Part shown: piece by piece, positions 8,358 to 15,869 of the stretch
How positions within the stretch are numbered: the stretch's first letter is position 1
Layout of the letters: each line of letters begins with the position of its first letter
NCBI GenBank assembly: GCA_021787365.1
Contig: JAJYMB010000043.1
Span: 1 to 58,532 of the forward strand
Direction of reading: 5' to 3'
DNA: 58,532 nt
Origin: Actinomycetes bacterium
Lineage (GTDB): Bacteria > Actinomycetota > Acidimicrobiia > Acidimicrobiales > Palsa-688
Translations under genes and position numbers: made by a program
The notes under the pieces: generated by a model
Database searches by the model: none
What the model saw: only the letters and a program-made list of their open reading frames with translations
What the model was told of the DNA's origin: nothing

Positions 8358-9269
8358 TCAGGGCCGGTTGGCCAGGGCGTGGAGCACCTCGGCGAGGAAG
8401 GCCGGGTTGTGGGAGTGGCCGTCAGCGCCGGCGACCGAGCTCGTGACGACACCCACCCTGCGTGCGCCCCCCCATCTGGAGGGCGCCCCCACCTTGGTGG
8501 CCGGGTCGCAAACCACGGTGTCCACCTCGACGCCGTGAGCAGCCAGTGCCTCCAGATGGTCGTCGGCGTCGAAGCCGGCGGTCTCGCCGTCTTGGGGAGA
8601 CAGGTTGCAGACGTAGACCCGCCCGTCCCTGCGTTCGGCCAGGGCGCGCCTGATCGCCGGCACGGCGCACACGGCCAGCACGCTCGTAAAGAGCGACCCC
8701 GGCCCGAGCACGACCTGGTCGGCACTGTCGATCGCGGCCAGGACCTCAGCGGGTACTGGCGGGATCGGCTGTTGGAGCCAGACCCGCCGGACGGGTGCCA
8801 GCGAGTGGGTGACCTTGGCCTGGCCGTGGACCTCGGCGATGCCCCCGGTCGTCTCGGTCTCGGCACACAGCTCGGTAGCCCCGAGAGTGGCGGGGAGCAC
8901 CCTGGCCGTCACCCCGAGCAGCCGTCCCAGCTCGGCCGTGGCGGTCGCGAAGTCGCCCGTGACCTCGGAGAGCCCGAGCAGCACCAGGTTGCCGAGGGAA
9001 TGGCCGGCGAGCTCACCGTGAGTGAAGCGGTAGTCGAGGACCTGCGCCCAGAGCTTCTCGAGCGAGCCATCGCCAGCCAGGGAGAGAAGGCAGCGGCGCA
9101 CGTCGCCGGGAGCGGGCCCAGGCCAGAACGCCCGCAGCCGGCCGCTCGACCCGCCGTCGTCCGCCACCGACACCACCGCCGTCACCTGCCCTGCGTACCG
9201 GGTGACCGCCGAAAGCGTCACGGCCAAGCCGTGCCCGCCGCCGAGCGCCACCACGCTCGGCCGGCTCAC
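8358..9269 (-). CDS. yvcK: YvcK/CofD-like protein (gluconeogenesis factor)
   Basis: Cytoplasmic protein (303 aa) of the CofD-like fold; members bind UDP-sugars and affect carbon flow and envelope synthesis. Family landmarks are 'VVALGGGHGLAVTLSAVTRYAGQVTAVVSVADDGGSSGRLR' at the N-terminus, 'LGNLVL' about residue 93, and 'VVLGPGSLFTSVLAVCAVPAIRRAL' in the middle. Its GTG start overlaps the rapZ stop (GTGA), so it is coupled to rapZ. In most actinobacteria whiA follows directly; here it does not. Confidence 0.94.
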   Translation of the reverse strand: MSRPSVVALGGGHGLAVTLSAVTRYAGQVTAVVSVADDGGSSGRLRAFWPGPAPGDVRRCLLSLAGDGSLEKLWAQVLDYRFTHGELAGHSLGNLVLLGLSEVTGDFATATAELGRLLGVTARVLPATLGATELCAETETTGGIAEVHGQAKVTHSLAPVRRVWLQQPIPPVPAEVLAAIDSADQVVLGPGSLFTSVLAVCAVPAIRRALAERRDGRVYVCNLSPQDGETAGFDADDHLEALAAHGVEVDTVVCDPATKVGAPSRWGGARRVGVVTSSVAGADGHSHNPAFLAEVLHALANRP

Positions 9270-10120
9270 CGCTCCACGTCCCGGTGGACGACGCTTGGGT
9301 CGTAGCCCATCCTGCGGAGCGAGGCGGCTATCTCCTCGGCCAGGACGACGCTCCTATGCCTGCCTCCCGTGCAGCCGATGGCGATGGTCAGGTAGGACTT
9401 CCCCTCCCTCACGTAAGCCGGCAAGAGGAACTCGAAGAGCCGCTCGGTCCTGTCGAGGAACTCCTTCGACTCGGGCTGGGAAAGCACGTAGCGACGGACC
9501 GGCTCGTCGAGCCCGGTGAGCGGGCGCATCTCCTCGACCCAGTGCGGGTTGGGGATGAAGCGAACGTCGAGCACGTTGTCCACGTCGAGGGGGACCCCGT
9601 GCTTGAAGCCGAAGCTGATCACGAGGACCTGCATCGCGGTGGCGTCGTCCCGGCTGAACAGTTCGCCCAGGCGCTCGCGCAGCTGGTGGACGTTCAAGTC
9701 GGAGGTGTCGACCACTACGTCGGCCATCTCCTTGATCCCCTCCAGGCGGCGGCGCTCGTCGGCGATGGCTTCGGCCACGCCTTCCTGGCTGATCGGGTGG
9801 CGCCGGCGGGTCCCCTCGAAACGGCGCACCAGAACTTCGTCGGAAGCGTCCAGGAAGAGCACCTTCACCCGTTCGGTCTTGCGCAGCTGCTCGATGGCCG
9901 CCTTCAGCTCCTCGAGCTGGCCAGGGTCCCGCCCGATCACGAGCGCCACCCGTGGGGTCTCGGGGCCCGAGCCGGAGACCAGGTCCACGACCCTCGTGAT
10001 GAGCGCCGTGGGCAGGTTGTCCATCACGTACCAGCCGAGGTCCTCCAGCACGGCCGCCGACTGGGAGCGGCCTGCCCCCGACAGCCCGGTCACGACCACG
10101 AACTCAGCCACGTTGATCAT
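9266..10120 (-). CDS. rapZ: RapZ/YvcJ family nucleotide-binding protein
   Basis: P-loop protein of 284 aa; in other bacteria it binds nucleotides and in enterobacteria it acts as an RNase adaptor. The N-terminus reads 'FVVVTGLSGAGRSQSAAVLEDLGWYVMDNLP'. The Walker A lysine is replaced by Arg (GAGRS), a change I recall in other actinobacterial members. The C-terminal domain has the conserved 'VLVISFGFKHGVP', 'DVRFIPNPHW' and 'IGCTGGRHRSV' blocks. The start ATG at 10120 overlaps the end of the methyltransferase gene by 17 nt; a GTG three codons later is possible. It is coupled to yvcK downstream. Confidence 0.95.
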   Translation of the reverse strand: MINVAEFVVVTGLSGAGRSQSAAVLEDLGWYVMDNLPTALITRVVDLVSGSGPETPRVALVIGRDPGQLEELKAAIEQLRKTERVKVLFLDASDEVLVRRFEGTRRRHPISQEGVAEAIADERRRLEGIKEMADVVVDTSDLNVHQLRERLGELFSRDDATAMQVLVISFGFKHGVPLDVDNVLDVRFIPNPHWVEEMRPLTGLDEPVRRYVLSQPESKEFLDRTERLFEFLLPAYVREGKSYLTIAIGCTGGRHRSVVLAEEIAASLRRMGYDPSVVHRDVER

Positions 10121-10949
10121 TGTGCCGCCCCCGAGGGGCCCGGCCGAGCTTCTCTGCGCGCAGCACCAGGAGCCGCGGGAAAGCGACAGCCTGCTGGTAC
10201 TCCTCGGCCCTCGCCAGGAACCCGGGCGGCGGTGCCGGTTCGTCCATCCCGGTCAGGTAGAGGCCGGCCGCGGCCAGGGCATTTACGTAAACCGACAGCG
10301 GACGGTGGATGAACGGGAGCCACACCCCCTTGTCGACCTCCTCGACACCGTGGTGTTCGACCAGGTAAGGCCCTATGCGCCAGTACTGCTCGCCCAGGAT
10401 GTGGTCGTCTACCCAGCCGCTCCCGGGCGCCTGCAGAAGAGGGTGGTTGAGCATGAGGAGGAACGTCCCCTCCGGCCGCAGCACCCGCCCCACCTCGCCG
10501 ATAGCCGCCTCGGCGCCCTCGATGTGCTCGAACACGAGGCATGCGAAGGCGGCGTCGAAGCTCGCGTCGGGGAAAGGGAGGGCGCCGGCGGCTGCCTGCA
10601 GGTACGACACGGCAGCGGTGCCGGGCGGCGCCTCAGCCTGGCGCCGGTGGGCCTCCTCCAGCTGGGCCCAGGTCGGGTCGATGCCCACGACCTCGCGGAC
10701 GCCAGCCACCCCGGCCGCCACCCGTGACAGCTGCCCCTCGCCGCAGCCGATGTCGAGGACCTGTCGCGGTGCCGACGCCGCCGGCCCGCCCGACCAGCCA
10801 CCGCTCAGGTGCTCGGCGAGCAGGGGGACGATCTGTTCGGCGTATTCGGGGTCGGCACCCTCGGTGAAGCGTTCTTGCCACCACCGGGCATTGACCTCCC
10901 ACAACTGCTCGGCTTCGCTCGGGAGGGGGGCCTCGGGCTCGTGGTACAC
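10104..10949 (-). CDS. Class I SAM-dependent methyltransferase
   Basis: A 281-aa protein with the SAM-binding motif I 'VLDIGCGEGQLSRVAA' (about residues 64-79), acidic post-I 'VVGIDPTWAQLEEA' and motif II-like 'FPDASFDAAFACLVFEHI', as in methyltransferase family 11 (UbiE-like). The substrate is unknown. It is placed between uvrC and rapZ, which are neighbours in many actinobacteria, so it looks like an insertion into that block. Its 3' end overlaps rapZ. A promoter-like pair (TTGTGA, 17 nt, TGTGAT) lies just upstream. Confidence 0.88.
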   Translation of the reverse strand: MYHEPEAPLPSEAEQLWEVNARWWQERFTEGADPEYAEQIVPLLAEHLSGGWSGGPAASAPRQVLDIGCGEGQLSRVAAGVAGVREVVGIDPTWAQLEEAHRRQAEAPPGTAAVSYLQAAAGALPFPDASFDAAFACLVFEHIEGAEAAIGEVGRVLRPEGTFLLMLNHPLLQAPGSGWVDDHILGEQYWRIGPYLVEHHGVEEVDKGVWLPFIHRPLSVYVNALAAAGLYLTGMDEPAPPPGFLARAEEYQQAVAFPRLLVLRAEKLGRAPRGRHNDQRG

Positions 10950-10980
10950 GGCGCCAGTCTGGCCCCGTCTTCACAGGACC

Positions 10981-11009
10981 ATCACAACTAAGACAACGAC
11001 GCGTCACAA
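10981..11009 (-). promoter_or_regulatory. Candidate promoter of the methyltransferase-rapZ-yvcK genes
   Basis: On the minus strand TTGTGA (11004-11009) and TGTGAT (10981-10986) are separated by 17 nt and would start transcription about 25 nt before the GTG/ATG region of the methyltransferase. The -10 and the bases after it (TGTGATGGTCCTGTGAAG) are almost the same as those upstream of uvrC. Confidence 0.45.
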
Positions 11010-11194
11010 AAGGAGGAAAAGATCCTTAGTGAACACGGGCGGGCATACCGCCCGGGTGGCCTTGGAGGCTGCGACGGGGGTTTCCAAGGCTGCCGGCCCG
11101 GCGGGGCCGGTCGCGAGGGCCGCGGCCGCTGGCGGGGTGGCCGCGGCCTCTCAGGTTCAACTGCGCAGGCCTGAGGCGCTCTGCCCCGCCGGGC

Positions 11195-13312
11195 CTATTG
11201 TGCCCTCGGCTCCCCGTCCTCTGTCTTCAGCCGGCCGTCCTCTGTCTTCAGCCGGCCGTCCTCTGTCTTCAGCCGGCCGTCCTCTGTCTTCAGCCGGCCG
11301 TCCTTTGTCTTCAGCCGGCGGCCCTCCGCCCCTCCCGGCAGCCGGGGCCGCTCCGGGGCGTGGAGCTTGTCCCACAGGGCGTCTGCCACGCTGTCGGGCA
11401 GCCAGCTGATCCCGGCGAGGGCTTCGCGCCGCGCCTCCCGTACCGCCTTGATGCTCCCGAGCTCGGCCACCAGCCGCTTGCGCCGGGCGGGCCCGAGCCC
11501 AGGCACGCCGTCCAGCACCGACGCCGTCACCTTCCTGCCCCGGAGCTTGCGGTGGTAGCCGATGGCGAAGCGGTGGGCTTCGTCGCGAACCCGCTGGAGC
11601 AGGTAGAGCGCCTCCGAACCGCGGGGGATGCGCACCGGTTGGCTCATGCCGGGGAGGTAGACCTCCTCGAACTGCTTGGCCAGGGCGGCAGTGGGGATCT
11701 CCTGGTCCAAGCCGAGCTCTTCGAGCACCCGGACGGCCACGCCCAGCTGCCCCTTGCCACCGTCTACGAGCAGGAGCTGGGGCGGGTAGGCAAAGTGCCG
11801 CTTCCTTTCGGCCACTGGGAGCTCCCTCTCTTCCAGGTAGGCACGCAGCCTGCGGGTGAGGACCTCCTCCATGGCCGCGTAGTCGTCGTTGCCCGGCACG
11901 CTCCGGACCTTGAAGCGCTTGTACTCCGAGGGCTTAGGCAGCCCGTCCTCCATCACCACCATCGAGCCGACGTAGTCGGTGCCCTGCAGGTGGCTCATGT
12001 CGTAGCACTCGATCCGGAGCGGCGCTTCGGGCAGACCGAGGGCCTCTTGGAGGGCGTTCAGGGCACGGGCCCTCGCGTTGTGGTCGGCCGAACGCTTCAG
12101 CCTGTGCCGGGCCAGCTCCTCGCTCGCGTTCTTGGCCACCACTTCCAGCAAGGCCTTCTTGTCGCCCCGTTGGGGGACATGGAAGCGCACCCGGCTCTGG
12201 CCCCCCGCGCTCGGGTTGACGCTGCGCTCCGGCCGGCGCTTGCCGCTGGCCGCCCACCACTCGATCTCGGCGTTGGTGCCGCCACCCGCGGCGCTCTCGG
12301 CCCGAAGGCCGCTCAACCACTCGAGGAGCAGTTCCGCCTCGTCCACCTCACCCGGTACGAGCACGAGCGGCGGCACCCCGTTGACCGGCTCCGAATAGTG
12401 CTGGTGCAGGACGTTCGCCAGCAGCTGCGGCGCCTCCAGGTCTTCCACCTTGTCGACGATGAACCCCTTCCTCCCGACGACGCGGCCCCTCCTCACGTAA
12501 AAGACCTGGACGGCAGCTTCGAGCTCGTCCTCGGCCAGGGCAAAACAGTCGAGGTCCTCGGCCTTCTCGGTGACCATCTGCTGCTTTTCGATCGCCCTGC
12601 GCACCGAGGCCAGCCGGTCCCGCAGGCGGGCGGCCAGTTCGAACTCCAAGTTGGCCGCCGCCTCGTGCATCTCGGTCTCGAGCTTGCGCACCACCGGCGC
12701 CGTGTCGCCGTCGAGGAAGGTGGCGAAATCGGTCACCAGTTCCTCGTACTGCTCGTGGCTCACGAGGCCGGCGCAGGGACCGGCGCAGCGCTCGATGTGG
12801 TACGTGAGGCACGGCTTGCCGAGCCGCTCGTGGCGGGCAAACTTGGCGTCGCTGCAGCTGCGCACCGGGAACGTCCGCAGCAACAGGTCGAGGGTCTCCC
12901 TGATCGCGTAGGCGTGCGCATAGGGGCCGAAGTAGCGGTTCGCGGTACCGGAAGGCTTGCCCCGCCGCACTGTGGCACGCGGCCAGTGGTCCGCGGTCGT
13001 GAGCACGAGGAAGGGGTAGCTCTTGTCGTCACGAAGGCGGACGTTGAAGCGCGGCTTGTACTGCTTTATGAGGCTGTACTCGAGCATGAGGGCCTCGACG
13101 TCGTTGCGCACCTGTATCCACTCGACGCTCTCGGCGGAGGCGACCATTTGCGCGCTGCGGGGAGGGAGGGCGCCCGGGGACTGGAAGTAGTTGGAGAGGC
13201 GCTGGCGGAGCGACTTCGCTTTGCCCACGTAGATGACCCGGCCGTCCCGGTCGCGGAACTGGTAGCTCCCGGGCGCGTCGGGTATGGCGCCGGCGGGCGG
13301 GCGTTCGAGCAT
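11195..13312 (-). CDS. uvrC: Excinuclease ABC subunit UvrC
   Basis: Dual-incision nuclease of nucleotide excision repair, about 705 aa. In order: GIY-YIG domain ('GSYQFRDRDGRVIYVGKAKSLRQRL', residues about 13-37), a Cys-rich region, the UVR motif for UvrB binding ('LEFELAARLRDRLASVRRAI'), the RNase H-like 3' nuclease domain ('RIECYDMSHLQGTDYVGSMVVMEDG', 'LLVDGGKGQL') and a helix-hairpin-helix ('LDGVPGLGPARRKRLVAELGS'). ATG 13312 gives the usual N-terminus; the frame stays open upstream without support. The last 40 residues are odd: five copies of the heptad RLKT(E/K)DG encoded by a perfect 21-bp repeat, not part of the known fold. Confidence 0.97.
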   Translation of the reverse strand: MLERPPAGAIPDAPGSYQFRDRDGRVIYVGKAKSLRQRLSNYFQSPGALPPRSAQMVASAESVEWIQVRNDVEALMLEYSLIKQYKPRFNVRLRDDKSYPFLVLTTADHWPRATVRRGKPSGTANRYFGPYAHAYAIRETLDLLLRTFPVRSCSDAKFARHERLGKPCLTYHIERCAGPCAGLVSHEQYEELVTDFATFLDGDTAPVVRKLETEMHEAAANLEFELAARLRDRLASVRRAIEKQQMVTEKAEDLDCFALAEDELEAAVQVFYVRRGRVVGRKGFIVDKVEDLEAPQLLANVLHQHYSEPVNGVPPLVLVPGEVDEAELLLEWLSGLRAESAAGGGTNAEIEWWAASGKRRPERSVNPSAGGQSRVRFHVPQRGDKKALLEVVAKNASEELARHRLKRSADHNARARALNALQEALGLPEAPLRIECYDMSHLQGTDYVGSMVVMEDGLPKPSEYKRFKVRSVPGNDDYAAMEEVLTRRLRAYLEERELPVAERKRHFAYPPQLLLVDGGKGQLGVAVRVLEELGLDQEIPTAALAKQFEEVYLPGMSQPVRIPRGSEALYLLQRVRDEAHRFAIGYHRKLRGRKVTASVLDGVPGLGPARRKRLVAELGSIKAVREARREALAGISWLPDSVADALWDKLHAPERPRLPGGAEGRRLKTKDGRLKTEDGRLKTEDGRLKTEDGRLKTEDGEPRAQ
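11215..11319. repeat. Five 21-bp tandem repeats inside the 3' end of uvrC
   Basis: Units start at 11215, 11236, 11257, 11278 and 11299; four are identical and the fifth differs by one base. Being a multiple of three, they keep the uvrC frame open and encode RLKTEDG repeats just before the stop. Near-identity of the units points to recent expansion. Confidence 0.95.
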
Positions 13313-13376
13313 GGTCCCATTTTGGCGCCGCCCACGCGCCCACCGGCGCCCGCCATCTCGCCCCCCCGACCACCTC

Positions 13377-13412
13377 AACTTCACAAGACCATAACTTCAC
13401 AAGACCATCACA
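13377..13412 (-). promoter_or_regulatory. Duplicated 16-bp element and candidate -10 upstream of uvrC
   Basis: aacttcacaagaccat occurs twice head to tail (13377-13392, 13393-13408). On the minus strand this reads TGTGATGGTCTTGTGAAG followed by a second partial copy. TGTGAT at 13407-13412 could be the -10, with a weak TTATGA at 13430-13435 17 nt further up. The same element stands before the methyltransferase gene at 10967-10986. Confidence 0.45.
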
Positions 13413-13491
13413 GCTCCCACGAGAGCGCCTCATAAACGTCAACGACTATTTGTACGAAACCACCCGAGGCAAACCAAGGAGGGCTAACCAG

Positions 13492-14970
13492 ATGGACAAC
13501 GAGCAACTCGGCTTGCGAGGCCGGCGACGGTGGCTCGGCGGTGCGGCGGCGCTTTCGCTCGGGCTGGCGACCGGCGCTGGCTCGCTCGCTCTCACCTCTG
13601 CCCCGGCCGCCGCCCAAGGCAAGCCGGGTACCCCGCCCGCAGTCACGGTCCCACTCTTCCGCGGGTCGCTCGCCGCAGTAAAGGCCTGGGCGGCCAACCG
13701 GATAACGGTCCGGGCCCGTTCGCTCGACAAAGCGATAGCCGAGGTCCAGTCCTATTCGTTCCTCGGCTCCGACCAGGCGACCATGGTCGGCAAAATGCAG
13801 TCCGACATAAGCGGGCTGCAGGCTTTGGACGCCAAGATCCAATCGGACACCACCATCGCGCAGGCTGTAGCCGACGCCAGCACTATATTCACCGGCTTTC
13901 GCGTGTACTACCTGGTGCTCCCGGCCGACAGCCTGGTGGTCAACGTCGACCACGTCGACAACATCTTGGTCCCCGACCTCAACACCAATATCTCGGGGGT
14001 CCAGGCCGACGAGAACTCCTCCAACCAAGCCGTGATCGGGCCGCTGCTCGCGGACATGCAGCACGAGGTCCAGGTGGCGTCGTCCGCGACATCGGGGCTT
14101 GCGGCCCAGTTGCTCAGCTTCACGCCGGCGGACTGGAACTCCAACCATGAACTGCTCGAGCCCGCCCGTTCCTCCGTGGCCTCGGCCGACCGGGCCATCT
14201 GGGCCGCCGAGCGCTACTACTACCAGGCGGTCCGCTACCTCTACCACCACCCGACCACCACCACGACGTCGACGAGCGTGCCCACCCCGACGAGCACCGA
14301 GCGGGGCCGTCTCGCAGCCATCAAGGCAAGGGCGTCTCGGGACATATCCCGGCGGGTCGCGTCGCTAAACGCCGCGATCGCCGTCGTCCAGTCGAAGTCC
14401 TACCTCGGCTCCGACCAGGCGACCCTCGTGAGCATCATGCAGGCTGACCTGGCGGACCTGCAGGCTGTCGGCACGAAGATCGCCTCGGCCACCACCGTCG
14501 GGGAAGCTCTCGCCGACTACGACAGCATTTTCACCGAGCTACGGGTCTACTATCTCGTCGTCCCGGTCGTCCAAGACGTGATCCGCGTCGACTACATGGA
14601 CAACGTGGCTGTCCCCGCCCTCAACCAGGAGGTCAGTTCGCTACAGGGCCAGGTCAATTCCTCCAACCAGGGCGTGCTCGACCCGCTCGTCTCCGACATG
14701 GAAGGGCAGGGCCAGGTGGTAACGGCGGCGACCTCGGGGCTCTCGGCCCAATTGCTCACCTTCACACCGGCAGAGTGGAACGCGAACCACGCCTTGTTCG
14801 TCGGCGTCAACGCCAACATCGTCACCTCCAACCGAGCGCTCTCGACGGCGAACAGGGACTACCAGAGGGCGCTCGCCTATCTCCGCCACGGGCTCGGTGG
14901 CAAGGACCGCGCACCCAAGCAAGCGCCCAAGCCAAAGCCCGACCGGGACCACCGCGGACGGAGCCGCTGA
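13492..14970 (+). CDS. Secreted protein with two internal repeats, function unknown
   Basis: A 492-aa protein I do not recognise. It begins with a twin-arginine-like signal (RGRRRWLGGAAALSLGLATG, cleavage near AAA-Q). The mature protein is a duplication: two units of about 190 residues, each with 'LAA(V/I)KA.A', 'LGSDQAT(M/L)V..MQ.D...LQA', '(T/S)IFT..RVYYLV', 'Q..(V/A)..D(H/Y).DN(I/V).VP.LN', 'SSNQ.V..PL..DM' and 'ATSGL.AQLL.FTPA.WN.NH'. A Thr/Pro linker joins them. Both look mostly helical. ATG 13492 is chosen because AAGGAGG lies 9 nt upstream. It is divergent from uvrC and ends before a strong terminator. A basic tail (KPKPDRDHRGRSR) closes it; a surface or envelope role is only a guess. 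Confidence 0.85.
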   Translation: MDNEQLGLRGRRRWLGGAAALSLGLATGAGSLALTSAPAAAQGKPGTPPAVTVPLFRGSLAAVKAWAANRITVRARSLDKAIAEVQSYSFLGSDQATMVGKMQSDISGLQALDAKIQSDTTIAQAVADASTIFTGFRVYYLVLPADSLVVNVDHVDNILVPDLNTNISGVQADENSSNQAVIGPLLADMQHEVQVASSATSGLAAQLLSFTPADWNSNHELLEPARSSVASADRAIWAAERYYYQAVRYLYHHPTTTTTSTSVPTPTSTERGRLAAIKARASRDISRRVASLNAAIAVVQSKSYLGSDQATLVSIMQADLADLQAVGTKIASATTVGEALADYDSIFTELRVYYLVVPVVQDVIRVDYMDNVAVPALNQEVSSLQGQVNSSNQGVLDPLVSDMEGQGQVVTAATSGLSAQLLTFTPAEWNANHALFVGVNANIVTSNRALSTANRDYQRALAYLRHGLGGKDRAPKQAPKPKPDRDHRGRSR

Positions 14971-15030
14971 GCGGGCCGCTGAGCGAGCGACTCGAAACCC
15001 TAGACGTCCCACCGTGAGGCGGTACGCCAA

Positions 15031-15071
15031 GCGAGCCCCCCGGGTACCGGAGCCCGGGGGGCTCGCTTTTT
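15031..15071 (+). terminator. Strong rho-independent terminator
   Basis: A perfect 14-bp GC stem (15031-15044 with 15053-15066), an 8-nt loop and a run of five T follow the stop of the repeat protein by 60 nt. Confidence 0.9.
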
Positions 15072-15188
15072 GGGCGGCGCCGGCCGAGATGGGCCCGCGG
15101 GCCGAAGGTGGGCCGGCGGTGGGCCGGCGGGCGCGGGGCCAGTCGTTGTCCCGTTTGGTAGTTTGCCATTTAGCACATCGTCGACCGG

Positions 15189-15194
15189 TACACT
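15189..15194 (+). promoter_or_regulatory. Leaderless-type -10 box of the decayed ATPase gene
   Basis: TACACT is followed by 6 nt and then GTG at 15201, the same spacing as before uvrB, putA and other genes here. It marks GTG 15201 as the ancestral start codon. Confidence 0.5.
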
Positions 15195-15200
15195 GGACGG

Positions 15201-15707
15201 GTGGCCTAGGATAACCCATTCCATTACGGGACGCCCGCCGAAGGCGAGTTCTTCACGGGCCGGCGCAGGGAACTCGAGGCTCTCGTTGCCCGGATGCGCG
15301 ACGGCATCAACGTCGTGCTGATCTCGCCTCGACGGTACGGCAAAACTTCGTTGCACAGAGCCGCTCGAGCGCGCCTGGCTGCATCTCGTCCGCCGGCCGC
15401 CGTCGTCGAGGCCAACCTGCTGCACGCCGGCAGCCGCTCGCGCTTCGCTGCGCTCTTGGCTGGCGCAGCGTTCCAAATCCGCGGCGCCCGATGGGCACGA
15501 GCACGCCAGACCGTCCCAGAGTTCGTCCGGCGGTTGCGAGTAACCCCCACGGTCAGCTTCGACCAAGCAGGGAACCCGCGCTTCGGCGGGCGCAGCGTCC
15601 GCAAGACCTTGCTCCCCTTGCTCGACAACGACGACGTGGTCCAAAGGGACGGGGCGATGATCGTGGCCGACCCCTTCTTCGCCGCGTGGCTACGCGGCGC
15701 AGGCTGA
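15201..15707 (+). pseudogene. Decayed AAA/ATPase_2-type ATPase gene
   Basis: The frame from GTG 15201 hits TAG at the third codon, then stays open to 15707. It encodes 'NPFHYGTPAEGEFFTGRRRELEAL', a Walker A 'LISPRRYGKTSL' and a C-terminal 'DGAMIVADPFFAAWLRG', all typical of the archaeal-type ATPase family (often linked to DEXX-like or toxin-like functions). Full-length members are 350-400 aa. Here the central part with Walker B and the sensor regions is missing between about 15440 and 15490, and only about 165 codons remain. So there are two lesions, an early stop and a large internal loss. A 137-aa product from ATG 15294 would be non-functional. Confidence 0.75.
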
Positions 15708-15869
15708 CGCCACGCTCTCTAGCCCGGCCTACTTGATGGTCCTCCGACGCAGGTTCCAGAAAGGGCGTTGAGCGACTTTACTCGCAACTGGCCTCAGGAC
15801 CGCCGGCCTCGGACCGGGCCGCGCCCGTGCCCGTAGTGAAGGGCGGGGCCCGACCTGCCCAAGGACGGC

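Noticed and set aside
11029-11409. Plus-strand frame from GTG 11029 preceded by AGGAGG
   Set aside because: The spacing to GTG is long (about 14 nt), the product is low-complexity and it runs into the antisense of the uvrC repeat array. The AGGAGG is more simply part of the promoter region of the opposite-strand gene.
11198-13435. 745-aa open frame on the plus strand opposite uvrC
   Set aside because: An antisense shadow created by high GC; it shows no family features, and uvrC on the other strand is certain. The same holds for the long plus-strand frames opposite the binding protein (1873-3465) and uvrA (16284-18059).
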